A DNA stretch of 8,891 bases from Acetobacteraceae bacterium (GTDB lineage Bacteria > Pseudomonadota > Alphaproteobacteria > Acetobacterales > Acetobacteraceae). Positions 1 to 6,530 of this stretch are shown here, piece by piece (the stretch's first letter is position 1; each line of letters starts with the position of its first letter). The notes under the pieces are model-generated. The model ran no database searches. It was given only the letters and a program-made list of their open reading frames with translations, and was not told where the DNA came from. The DNA lies in contig DAICYU010000120.1 in assembly GCA_027311485.1 (NCBI GenBank), forward strand, positions 242 through 9,132, in the 5' to 3' direction. A program made the position numbers and the translations under genes.

Positions 1-896
1 GTCACGCGGGCGATCGCCTGAACCGGCGAATCATATCGGAGAAGTTCCTCGACCGCATTCGGAACCAGCGTCGGGTCGTCGCGGAGGATCTGCCATTGGG
101 CCGGATTGCGCAGCAGTGCCAACAGTCCGTTGCCGATCAGGTTCACCGTCGTTTCATGCCCCGCGGCGAACAGCAACCTGACATTGGCACGCAGTTCGTC
201 ACCGGTCAGCCGGTCGCCCTGCTCCTCAGCCTGCACAAGCTGGGTGATCAGATCGTCCCGCGGCTCGCGCCGCCGAGCCTCGAAGATAGCTTCGAAATAG
301 GCTTTGCTTTCCTCGGTGCCGCGATTGGCATCATCGAGCACCTCCCGGGACGGCATTGTCGGTTCCAGCAATGGCGCGCCGGTGGTGGTGCCGCTGACAA
401 ATCCAGCGCGATCTTCCTCCGGGATGCCAAGCAGTTCGCAAATGACCAACACCGGCAGTGGAAACGCCAGATGGCGGATTGCGTCCATCCGCCCCTGCGA
501 CACGACCTTGTCCAGCAGCCGATCGGTCAAATCCTGCACCCAGCCACGCATCGCTTCGATCCGCCGCGCAGTGAAGGCTTTGGTGACCAAACCCCGCAAA
601 CGGGTGTGGTCGGGCGGATCGCGCAGCAGCATCATGTGCACGATCTCCCGCACGGCTGGTTCGTCCAGCGCCGTGGGACCGAATCGGCGCTTCAACGCGT
701 CGGGGTTGTCGTAATCCTTGCCGAAGCGGCGATCGCGAACCACCAGGGCGCAGTCGTCGTAGCGGCTGAGGAAGCAACGGCCAACTGGGGCCTTCCACAC
801 CGGCGCGGTGGCTCTCAGCCGGTGGAAAACGGGATAGGGATCGGCGAGGAAGGCTGGGTTGCGCGGGTCAAAAGCGAATGCGGCCGTCTGTGACAT
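1..896 (-). CDS. Cytochrome P450, partial (C-terminal part lies beyond the window edge)
   Basis: The minus-strand frame from ATG at 896-894 stays open for 298 codons to the window edge. It begins MSQTAAFAFDPRNPAFLADP, a typical soluble bacterial P450 N-terminus with no signal or membrane anchor. Visible motifs are HTRLR (H97 and R101, which contact the heme propionates in this family), the I-helix AAGHETT at 244-250 with the oxygen-activating E248/T249 pair, and the K-helix ExxR as E284-L-L-R287. The heme-binding Cys loop, expected some 60-70 residues further on, is not in the window. P450s insert one oxygen atom from O2 into an organic substrate using electrons from a redox partner; no ferredoxin or reductase gene is visible here, and the substrate is unknown. 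The start is supported by GGGAGGA about 8 nt upstream. That ribosome-binding site lies in a 9-bp inverted repeat. The gene lies downstream of DUF3297 on the same strand, across a 285-bp gap. Confidence 0.95.
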   Translation of the reverse strand, partial: MSQTAAFAFDPRNPAFLADPYPVFHRLRATAPVWKAPVGRCFLSRYDDCALVVRDRRFGKDYDNPDALKRRFGPTALDEPAVREIVHMMLLRDPPDHTRLRGLVTKAFTARRIEAMRGWVQDLTDRLLDKVVSQGRMDAIRHLAFPLPVLVICELLGIPEEDRAGFVSGTTTGAPLLEPTMPSREVLDDANRGTEESKAYFEAIFEARRREPRDDLITQLVQAEEQGDRLTGDELRANVRLLFAAGHETTVNLIGNGLLALLRNPAQWQILRDDPTLVPNAVEELLRYDSPVQAIARV

Positions 897-1181
897 GCTT
901 ATGGTCCTCCCGTGTCTTGAGGAACTTTACCACGGGAGGGGGTTCACGCGTACGGTATCGAGCGACGTGACCTTAAGGAAAGGCAATGCAGCCGGCTCTG
1001 GACCGCACCGCACGCCGCCGGTAACCGCAATCCATTTCTGGCCGATCCGGTCGATCAGGGCACCGCTTGGTCGAGCGCGCCGCGGTCACGCGATGGGCGC
1101 AGACTATGATAACGCCGATCTCGCCGCGGGCCCGGAATCCGCGAGCCGTGCGAGAACGGCGCGATCATCGGGAACCCGGTA
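897..1181. other. Non-coding stretch upstream of the P450 gene
   Basis: These 285 bases separate the DUF3297 stop codon from the P450 start. I see no convincing gene on either strand. Frames that stay open here lack a ribosome-binding site and family-like content. The part nearest the P450 holds the 9-bp inverted repeat, an 8-bp palindrome CCTTAAGG at 971-978, and a weak inverted pair TCACG (944-948) / CGTGA (966-970). The P450 promoter should lie here, but I cannot place -35 and -10 boxes with confidence. Confidence 0.5.
906..939 (-). promoter_or_regulatory. Perfect 9-bp inverted repeat over the P450 ribosome-binding site
   Basis: On the plus strand CCTCCCGTG (906-914) is matched exactly by CACGGGAGG (931-939), with a 16-nt spacer. 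In the P450 transcript the downstream arm is CACGGGAGG, which contains the GGGAGG Shine-Dalgarno sequence ending about 8-9 nt before the ATG at 896. Folding would therefore hide the ribosome-binding site. Alternatively, as DNA, it could be a dyad bound by a repressor. The repeat is seen directly; its role is inferred. Confidence 0.5.
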
Positions 1182-1430
1182 TCAGGCCTCCGCGTCAGTC
1201 CGGAAGTAAGGTTCGACCGGACCGTTGACCTTCATCGTCAACGGATGCCCGCGCCGGTCCACCGTCTTGCCGACGGCGACCCGGATCCAGCCCTCGCTGA
1301 CGCAATATTCCTCAACGTTCGTCTTCTCCACACCCTTGAAGCGGATTCCGATGCCGCGGCTCAAGGCAGCCTCATCGTAGAACGGGCTGCGCGGGTCGTT
1401 GGACAAGCGGTCGGGCGGCGTATCAGACAT
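1182..1430 (-). CDS. DUF3297 family small protein
   Basis: This 82-residue protein starts MSDTPPDRLSNDPRSPFYDE and carries GIGIRFKGVEKTNVEEY, EGWIRV and DRRGHPLTMKVNGPVEPYF, the recognisable pattern of the DUF3297 family found widely in Proteobacteria. No biochemical function is established for the family. There is no signal peptide or membrane segment, so it should be cytoplasmic. ATG at 1430-1428 is preferred over the adjacent upstream TTG (1433-1431) because AAGGTG sits 5 nt before the ATG. The gene lies 49 bp downstream of the alpha/beta hydrolase on the same strand and is probably cotranscribed with it. Length is close to full for the family as I recall it. Confidence 0.9.
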   Translation of the reverse strand: MSDTPPDRLSNDPRSPFYDEAALSRGIGIRFKGVEKTNVEEYCVSEGWIRVAVGKTVDRRGHPLTMKVNGPVEPYFRTDAEA

Positions 1431-1445
1431 CAAGGCACCTTCATA

Positions 1446-1499
1446 AAACAGCAGGCCGGCACGAAACAGCAGGCCAGCATCAAACAGCAGGCAGGTGTT
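1446..1499. repeat. Short tandem repeat, 18-bp period, about 3 copies
   Basis: Units begin with AAACAGCAGGC at 1446, 1464 and 1482. Units 1 and 2 agree at 15 of 18 positions; unit 3 keeps only the first 11 bases. The array fills almost the whole gap between the hydrolase and DUF3297 genes and runs into the last codons of the hydrolase, whose TGA stop (1482-1480) falls at the junction of units 2 and 3. It looks like a local slippage duplication of the hydrolase 3' end; this origin is inference. Confidence 0.8.
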
Positions 1500-2370
1500 C
1501 CTGATACCACGCCAGGGTGGGTGTAATCACCTGCCGGAATGCCTCGCCGGTGTACACCTCATAGTGGCCCCAGCCTTTCAGCGTGATCAGCCTTTTCGGC
1601 TCACCGGCCTTGGCATACAACGCCTCGCTTTCCTCCGGCGGCACCAGACGGTCATCGTCGCAGGTGATGAACAGAACCGGCCTCGGCGCGATCTTGTCCA
1701 CCACCCATTCGGGGTGAAATCCGAGTGTGTCGTCGATGTATTCCAGCGGGATTTCGCCGACCGCGCCGGGATTGCCCTTGCGCGCCGCCGCAGCCAATTC
1801 CGCCGACTGCCGGTCCGGCAGCAGCACCGCATTCCTGTCGGTGAATTCGGAGTGGCCGGTCGTCACGCGGCGAATCCGGTCGGCCTCGGCCCGCTTCAAC
1901 AGATCGGCGTATTCGTCCGGACGGCGCACGCTGCGCATCCAGCGCCGCCCGTTGCCGACGCCAACGACGGATACCACCACCCTGACCCGTGGATCGACCG
2001 CCGCCGTCCAGACAACCGTCGCACCACCGTAGCTCGTGCCATAGATCCCCAGCCGATCGGCATCGACACAGTCCTGAATGCCCAGGAACGTCAGGGCTGC
2101 CTGCGAATCCAGTACACGCCCGTACGGCGACAGGCGCGACTTCGAACCTTCGCTGTCACCCCAGCCCTTGTAGTCGAACGTCAGCACCACGTAACCGGCC
2201 TGATTCAGCGCCCGCGCAGTATCCGGCAGATACAGGTTTCGAACGCCGGTGTAGCCGTGGCACAGCAGGATGCCGGCCCGTTGTTCTCCCGGCCGCAGAT
2301 CGTCTGGCGTGAACAGATCCCCAGCCAGCCGCGTCCCCTCGCTATAGAATTCCACCGTACGGCTTGCCAT
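1480..2370 (-). CDS. Alpha/beta hydrolase (serine hydrolase/esterase type)
   Basis: This 296-residue cytoplasmic hydrolase has a full alpha/beta-hydrolase core. The oxyanion-loop HGYTG is at 38-42, the nucleophile elbow GTSYG at 111-115 gives Ser113, the likely acid is Asp240 in DDDRLVP, and the likely base is His269 in GWGHYEVY. The FDYKGWGDSEG segment at 65-75 is typical of the dipeptidyl-peptidase/acetyl-xylan-esterase-like subgroup, which cleaves esters or related acyl bonds; the substrate is unknown. ATG at 2370 (MASRTVEFYSEG) is chosen because GAGAGGAG lies just upstream. An in-frame start 22 codons earlier would run into the divergent neighbour and add an unconserved-looking leader. 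DUF3297 follows on the same strand, and a second hydrolase diverges 59 bp upstream. Confidence 0.92.
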   Translation of the reverse strand: MASRTVEFYSEGTRLAGDLFTPDDLRPGEQRAGILLCHGYTGVRNLYLPDTARALNQAGYVVLTFDYKGWGDSEGSKSRLSPYGRVLDSQAALTFLGIQDCVDADRLGIYGTSYGGATVVWTAAVDPRVRVVVSVVGVGNGRRWMRSVRRPDEYADLLKRAEADRIRRVTTGHSEFTDRNAVLLPDRQSAELAAAARKGNPGAVGEIPLEYIDDTLGFHPEWVVDKIAPRPVLFITCDDDRLVPPEESEALYAKAGEPKRLITLKGWGHYEVYTGEAFRQVITPTLAWYQEHLPAV

Positions 2371-2429
2371 TTGGCGTTCTCCTCTCGCTGTGCTGATCTT
2401 GTCTTCACAATGAACGGGGGAAAACGACG
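2371..2429. promoter_or_regulatory. Divergent intergenic region between two alpha/beta hydrolase genes
   Basis: Only 59 bp separate the two divergent start codons, so the promoters of both hydrolases must overlap here or lie inside the opposite gene. It carries the ribosome-binding site of each gene: GAGAGGAG on the minus strand and GGGGGA on the plus strand. I cannot assign promoter boxes with confidence. Confidence 0.4.
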
Positions 2430-3119
2430 ATGGCAACCTATGTCCTGCTCCATGGCGCCTATCAAGGCGGCTGGATCTGGCAGCGCGTCACGCCTTACCT
2501 GCGCGCCGCCGGCCACACGGTGTTCACCCCGACGCTGGATGGCTGCGCCGAACGCCGCCATGCGCTGCGGTCGGGGATCGATACGGAAAGCCACGCGGCC
2601 GAGATCGCCGAGATGCTGTTCTTCGAGGACCTGCGCGACATCGTCCTGGTCGGCACCAGTTGCGGCGGCATGGTTGCCTGCCGCGTCGCCGAGACTGCGC
2701 GGGACCGCATTGGCCGCATCGTGCTGGCTGACGCCCTGGCCCTGTTCAACGGCGAAACCGTCGCCGACCATGTGAAGCGCCCGACCGCTGTCACCACGGA
2801 CCTCAGAACCGGCCCTTCGCGTGAGGACGCGGCCAATCGCATGTTCGCTTCCCTGGACGGCGCCACGAAGGACTGGGCGCTGGCCCGCTACACACCGCAT
2901 CCGGTCGCCGCGATGCAGCAGCCGGTGAAGTTGGACCGGTTCTGGCAGCAGGACTGGAATGCCTCGGTCATCTGGTGCCGCCAGAGCGTCAATCCGCCGC
3001 TTGCACACCAGAAACGCGCCGCCGAAACGCTGAAGGCACGGTGGTACGAGCTGGACACGGGGCATTACCCGATGCTGACCGAGCCGGCAGGCTTGGCGAG
3101 GCTTATGATGGCGGAATAA
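2430..3119 (+). CDS. Alpha/beta hydrolase, hydroxynitrile-lyase/methylesterase-like (EstC-like) family
   Basis: This 229-residue single-domain protein begins MATYVLLHGAYQGGWIWQ, the characteristic strand-1/oxyanion segment (HGA..GGW.W) of the family that includes plant hydroxynitrile lyases, methylesterases and bacterial EstC-like esterases. The nucleophile elbow GTSCG at 75-79 gives Ser77, and His212 in DTGHYPMLTEP is the catalytic base. At the usual acid position before a PP..Q segment, the residue is Ser186 (CRQSVNPP) rather than the expected Asp, so the acid may be missing or supplied elsewhere. No signal peptide is present. The start has a weak purine-rich site (GGGGGAAAA) upstream. It diverges from another hydrolase and converges with the exported-protein gene. 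Substrate unknown. Confidence 0.9.
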   Translation: MATYVLLHGAYQGGWIWQRVTPYLRAAGHTVFTPTLDGCAERRHALRSGIDTESHAAEIAEMLFFEDLRDIVLVGTSCGGMVACRVAETARDRIGRIVLADALALFNGETVADHVKRPTAVTTDLRTGPSREDAANRMFASLDGATKDWALARYTPHPVAAMQQPVKLDRFWQQDWNASVIWCRQSVNPPLAHQKRAAETLKARWYELDTGHYPMLTEPAGLARLMMAE

Positions 3120-3181
3120 CACACAGCCCGGGAATACAGGGCGGGGGAACGCAAAGCCGGGGCACCACCGTCGACGCCGCT

Positions 3182-3667
3182 TCAATCAAGCGGTGTCCAC
3201 AGGCGCTTCGCGAAGCCCCGCGAATCAAGATCAAAAAGCGTTCGCCCGGTGATCTCCGCTTTGCCCGAGCGACACCGATATTCGTAGATGCTGTCGTGCC
3301 CGGTCGCGAATGCCGGCACGACAGGCGCATCAGGGTTGCTGCGGCAGAATGCAGCCGCGCCCGTGTTGGCGCGCGCGGTGTTCATCTTTCGACAGGGAAG
3401 GTTCGCGCCGGCAAAGCATGCGTAAAGACGGCCATCCATACAGCGGATGTGCGCTTGTGCCGCAATCATTCGGTCATCGACCGGCGCCTTTGGAAACAGC
3501 CGCTCATAGCTTTTCTGCAGCTGAGCCCGCAGCGACGCGTCGTATGGCCGGATCGTATCGTCGTTGCCGGCTGCGGCGCATCGCGTCGCCAGATCAGCCG
3601 CCGTGACGCCGGGGGCCGCCAGCAAAACCACGGACCAGCCAAGCAGAACGGCAACGACGACCCGCAT
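3182..3667 (-). CDS. Small exported protein with six cysteines, function unknown
   Basis: This 161-residue protein has a Sec-type signal peptide: R2, a hydrophobic stretch over residues 3-19, and a likely cleavage after VTA near residue 23. The mature part holds six cysteines (C30, C76, C84, C92, C108, C132), which could form disulfides in the periplasm. Recognisable blocks are IRCMDGRLYACFAGANLPC, AFCRSNPDAPVVP and TGHDSIYEYRC, but I know no named domain for them. The start ATG (3667-3665) overlaps the permease stop as TGATG. GTG at 3670 is an alternative start one codon earlier. GGGGGAG just upstream is the ribosome-binding site. The overlap implies translational coupling to the permease, so a role near the envelope linked to that transporter is plausible but unproven. 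Confidence 0.85.
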   Translation of the reverse strand: MRVVVAVLLGWSVVLLAAPGVTAADLATRCAAAGNDDTIRPYDASLRAQLQKSYERLFPKAPVDDRMIAAQAHIRCMDGRLYACFAGANLPCRKMNTARANTGAAAFCRSNPDAPVVPAFATGHDSIYEYRCRSGKAEITGRTLFDLDSRGFAKRLWTPLD

Positions 3668-5121
3668 CACTCCCCCGGTGCCGGCACCACGCTATGCCGG
3701 TGTCCGTAGCCAAAATAGATCACCAGACCGATCGCCAGCCACACCACCAGCCGCAGCCATGTCGCCAGCGGCAGCCCGATCATAAGCAGCAGGGAAAACG
3801 CCATTCCCAGCAACGGCACGACAGGCACGCCCGGCGTACGAAACGGCCGCTTGGTGCTCGGCTCATGCCGCCGCAGGTGAATGACCGCGAGGCACACCAG
3901 CAGAAATGCGAACAACGTGCCGATGCTGACCATCTCTCCCAGCAAACCGATCGGGAAACAGCCGGCAATCAGTGCCACGATGACCCCGATGACCCCCTGG
4001 CTCAGCAGAGGCGTGCGGAACCGCGGGTGCACCTGGCTGAACAGCGGCGGCAACAGGCGATCGGTCGCCATCGAAAACAGGATGCGCGCCTGCCCGAACA
4101 GCAGCACGAAGATCACGGTCGTCAGTCCGGCCAGGGCGGCGAACTTCACCAGCACGGACAGCCAGCCGATGCCGGTCGCATCAATCGCCACCGCGACCGG
4201 GTCGGCGACCCCGAGCTTCTGATACGGCACCAACCCGGTCATCGCCAGCGCCATCAGAATGTAGAGGATCGTGCAGATCACCAACGATCCCAGGATGCCG
4301 ATCGGCATGTCCCGCTGCGGTCGTTTCGCCTCCTGCGCCGCCGTCGAAACCGCGTCGAAGCCGATATAAGCGAAGAACACCACCGAGGCGCCGCGCAGGA
4401 TGCCGCTCCAGCCGAAATTTCCGAAGCTGCCTGTGTTCGCGGGAATGAACGGCACCCAGTTGTGGGTATTCAGAAACATCGCGCCAACGACGATGACCGC
4501 TACGACGACGAACAGCTTGAACGCGACCATGATGTTGTTCACCCGGGTCGATTCCCGTGTTCCCAGCATCAGCAGCGCCGTCAGCCCTGCAACGATCAGC
4601 GCCGCCGGCAAGTTGAAGATTGCTGTCACTGAGGCGCCGTCGGCCAGCTTGACGACCGTCCCGGTCGCGTTCACCCAGGCGGCCGGCAAATGAACGCCGA
4701 AGCCGTCCAGCAGGCTGGTAAAATAGCCGGACCATCCAACGGCCACGGTGGACGCTCCCATCGCGTATTCCAGGATGAGATCCCAGCCGATGATCCAGGC
4801 GAAGATTTCGCCCACAGTTGCATACGCATACGTGTAAGCGCTGCCTGAAGCCGGAATCATCGCCGCCAGTTCCGCGTAGCACAGGCCGACGAAGGCACAG
4901 GCGACTCCGGACAGGATGAACGAAAGCGAAATCGCCGGGCCGGCGTAACTGGCGGCGGCCTTTCCGGTCAGGACGAAGATGCCGGCACCAATGATGCAAC
5001 CGATGCCCAGGCCGATTAGTGAGAACGGACCGAGCGTTCGGGTCAGGCCGGAGCCGTGTCCGTCGGCACTTTTGGCAATGGCATCAAGCGATTTGCGGGC
5101 GGTGTATTGCGTCATCGACAT
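3667..5121 (-). CDS. APC-superfamily amino-acid permease (YfnA/CAT type)
   Basis: This 484-residue integral inner-membrane protein has about 12 hydrophobic segments. TM1 carries GIGCIIGAGIF at 39-49, the unwound glycine-rich substrate-binding segment of APC transporters. The TM6 region carries FFAYIGFDAVSTAAQEAK (249-266) followed by RPQRDMP, a hallmark of the cationic-amino-acid-transporter-like bacterial permeases. It probably imports or exchanges amino acids or related amines driven by the proton gradient; the actual substrate cannot be read. The start ATG at 5121 has AAGGG 8 nt upstream; another ATG two codons in is less likely. The stop overlaps the start of the exported six-cysteine protein. 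Upstream lies the divergent region shared with the thiolase operon. Confidence 0.94.
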   Translation of the reverse strand: MSMTQYTARKSLDAIAKSADGHGSGLTRTLGPFSLIGLGIGCIIGAGIFVLTGKAAASYAGPAISLSFILSGVACAFVGLCYAELAAMIPASGSAYTYAYATVGEIFAWIIGWDLILEYAMGASTVAVGWSGYFTSLLDGFGVHLPAAWVNATGTVVKLADGASVTAIFNLPAALIVAGLTALLMLGTRESTRVNNIMVAFKLFVVVAVIVVGAMFLNTHNWVPFIPANTGSFGNFGWSGILRGASVVFFAYIGFDAVSTAAQEAKRPQRDMPIGILGSLVICTILYILMALAMTGLVPYQKLGVADPVAVAIDATGIGWLSVLVKFAALAGLTTVIFVLLFGQARILFSMATDRLLPPLFSQVHPRFRTPLLSQGVIGVIVALIAGCFPIGLLGEMVSIGTLFAFLLVCLAVIHLRRHEPSTKRPFRTPGVPVVPLLGMAFSLLLMIGLPLATWLRLVVWLAIGLVIYFGYGHRHSVVPAPGE

Positions 5122-5357
5122 GCGCCGACCCTTCGGAATGACGGTTTAGTGACGTGGTTGGGCGTGAACGCGCGACGGCTCGCGAAAAGTGGAAGCGAAG
5201 CGGTCACATTGTATCGAGCAATCCTGGGATTGGAATCCAACGCAGGCAACCGGCGGGCGCCAGCCGGTTGCCTGGCGCGGCGGCGGATCATGGCCCCTAT
5301 CTCCCATTCGCTGCTTCAATCCGCTAACCTGATTCACACGAACCAGGAGGAACCATC
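5122..5357. promoter_or_regulatory. Divergent regulatory region between permease and thiolase operon
   Basis: These 236 bp must hold promoters for both the minus-strand permease and the plus-strand thiolase operon. No convincing gene is present. It contains a perfect 12-bp inverted repeat and, just before it, the small dyad TTGGA-A-TCCAA at 5230-5240. I could not place -35/-10 boxes confidently. Confidence 0.55.
5243..5274. repeat. Perfect 12-bp inverted repeat, candidate operator or leader hairpin
   Basis: CAGGCAACCGGC (5243-5254) is matched exactly by GCCGGTTGCCTG (5263-5274) around an 8-bp spacer. No T-run follows on either strand, so it does not look like an intrinsic terminator. Its position, 84 bp before the thiolase start and 122 bp from the permease start, fits a repressor binding site or a transcript leader stem. 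No regulator gene is in the window. Confidence 0.55.
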
Positions 5358-6530
5358 ATGACCGAAGCCTGTATCATCGGCTGGGCCCACTCGCCCTTCG
5401 GCAAGCTGGAAGATCCCGACATCGAATCCCTGATCGGCCGCGTCGCCGGCGCCGCCATCCAGGATGCCGGCATCGCACCGCACGACATCGATGCCAGCTT
5501 CGTCAGCCTGTTCAACAACGGCTTTTCCGCCCAGGACTTTCCGGCCTCCCTGGTCCTCCAGCATGTGCCCGAGCTGCGCTTCAAGCCGATTACCCGGTTC
5601 GAGAACGCCTGCGCCTCGGGGTCCGCCGCCGTCTATGGCGCACGGGATTTCCTGCTGTCCGGCCGCGGCCGCTTCGCCCTGGTGATCGGCGTCGAGAAGA
5701 TGACCGCTACCTCGGGCAAGGAGGTCGGCGACATCCTGCTGAAGGCCAGCTATCAGAAGGAAGAAGCAGACATCCCGGCCGGTTTCGCCGGGGTCTTCGG
5801 CCGCATCGCCGAGAAATATTTCCAGCGCTATGGCGACCAGTCCGATGCTCTGGCCGCAATCGCCGCAAAGAACCACAAAAACGGCGTCGACAATCCCTTC
5901 GCGCAGATGCGCAAGGATCTGGGCTTCGACTTCTGCCGCACGGTCAGCGAGAAGAACCCATACGTCGCGCCGCCCTTGAAGCGCACCGATTGCTCCCTGG
6001 TGTCCGACGGCGCCGCCGCCCTGATCCTGGCGGATGAGGAAACCGCCAGGGCGATGGGAAAGGCCGTCCGCTTCAAGGCCGCCGTCCAGGTCAACGATTT
6101 CCTGCCGATCAGCAAGCGCGACATCACCCAGTTCGAGGGCGCCGCCCAGGCCTGGGCGCGCGCGCTTGATACCGCCGACGCCCGCCTGGCCGACCTGTCC
6201 TTCGTCGAATCGCATGACTGCTTCACCATTGCTGAACTTCTCGAATATGAGGCGATGGGCCTGACACCCGCGGGCCAGGGTGCGCGGGCGGTATTGGAGG
6301 GCTGGACCGCGAAGGACGGCAAGCTGCCGATCAATCCGTCCGGCGGCCTGAAGGCCAAGGGCCACCCGATCGGCGCCACAGGCGTGTCGATGCACGCCAT
6401 CACGGCCATGCAGCTCACGGGTCAGGCACCGGGCGGCATGCAACTGCCGAAGGCCGATCTTGGCGCGGTGTTCAACATGGGGGGCGCGGCGGTGGCCAAC
6501 TATGTCTCGATCCTGGAGCCGGTGCGCTGA
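5358..6530 (+). CDS. Thiolase-family protein (SCP-x-like acetyl-CoA acyltransferase)
   Basis: This 390-residue protein has the full thiolase fold. The nucleophilic Cys85 sits in ENACASGS, His286 in ESHDCFTIAE, and His336 in GGLKAKGHPIGATG. The C-terminal loop reads VFNMGG, so Asn373 stands where classical biosynthetic and degradative thiolases carry the second cysteine; this is a feature of SCP-x-like thiolases as I know them. The family cleaves 3-oxoacyl-CoA thiolytically or carries out the reverse condensation, in the cytoplasm. Length is normal. The start is secure: AGGAGG lies about 8 nt before ATG. Its stop overlaps the start of the acyl-CoA synthetase as CTGA, making it the first gene of a three-gene operon. 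The partner ligase suggests the substrate is first activated to a CoA thioester. The exact substrate is unknown. Confidence 0.95.
   Translation: MTEACIIGWAHSPFGKLEDPDIESLIGRVAGAAIQDAGIAPHDIDASFVSLFNNGFSAQDFPASLVLQHVPELRFKPITRFENACASGSAAVYGARDFLLSGRGRFALVIGVEKMTATSGKEVGDILLKASYQKEEADIPAGFAGVFGRIAEKYFQRYGDQSDALAAIAAKNHKNGVDNPFAQMRKDLGFDFCRTVSEKNPYVAPPLKRTDCSLVSDGAAALILADEETARAMGKAVRFKAAVQVNDFLPISKRDITQFEGAAQAWARALDTADARLADLSFVESHDCFTIAELLEYEAMGLTPAGQGARAVLEGWTAKDGKLPINPSGGLKAKGHPIGATGVSMHAITAMQLTGQAPGGMQLPKADLGAVFNMGGAAVANYVSILEPVR
6515..6518 (+). promoter_or_regulatory. Ribosome-binding site deciding the CTG start of the acyl-CoA synthetase
   Basis: GGAG sits inside the last codons of the thiolase with an 8-nt spacer to CTG at 6527. 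This is normal spacing and supports initiation at CTG. It is the only plausible site near the expected N-terminus. Confidence 0.5.

Noticed and set aside
96..893. Long plus-strand open frame (265 codons) opposite the P450
   Set aside because: It is antisense to clear P450 motifs (AGHETT, ExxR), has no family-like sequence, and reflects GC-rich codon bias.
1446..1499. CRISPR-like array
   Set aside because: The units are contiguous 18-bp tandem copies without unique spacers, and no cas gene is nearby.
2371..2436. 22-codon N-terminal extension of the minus-strand hydrolase
   Set aside because: It would overlap the start of the divergent gene, and the internal ATG at 2370 has a good ribosome-binding site.
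1495..2775. 426-codon plus-strand open frame running across both alpha/beta hydrolases
   Set aside because: It is antisense to one real gene and out of frame with the other. Its composition (Arg/Pro/Ala-rich) is that of a shadow.
3120..3181. Intrinsic terminator between the converging genes
   Set aside because: Only a 4-bp stem (GCCC/GGGC) is visible, and no T-run follows on either strand.
2205..3185. 326-codon minus-strand open frame opposite the second hydrolase
   Set aside because: It overlaps two well-supported genes and shows no recognisable domain.
3694..4632. 312-codon plus-strand frame opposite the permease
   Set aside because: It is very rich in Gln/Arg/His, as expected from the reverse strand of a membrane-protein gene. 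It has no domain.
5334..6443. 369-codon minus-strand frame opposite the thiolase
   Set aside because: It is antisense to a fully conserved thiolase and is a shadow frame.
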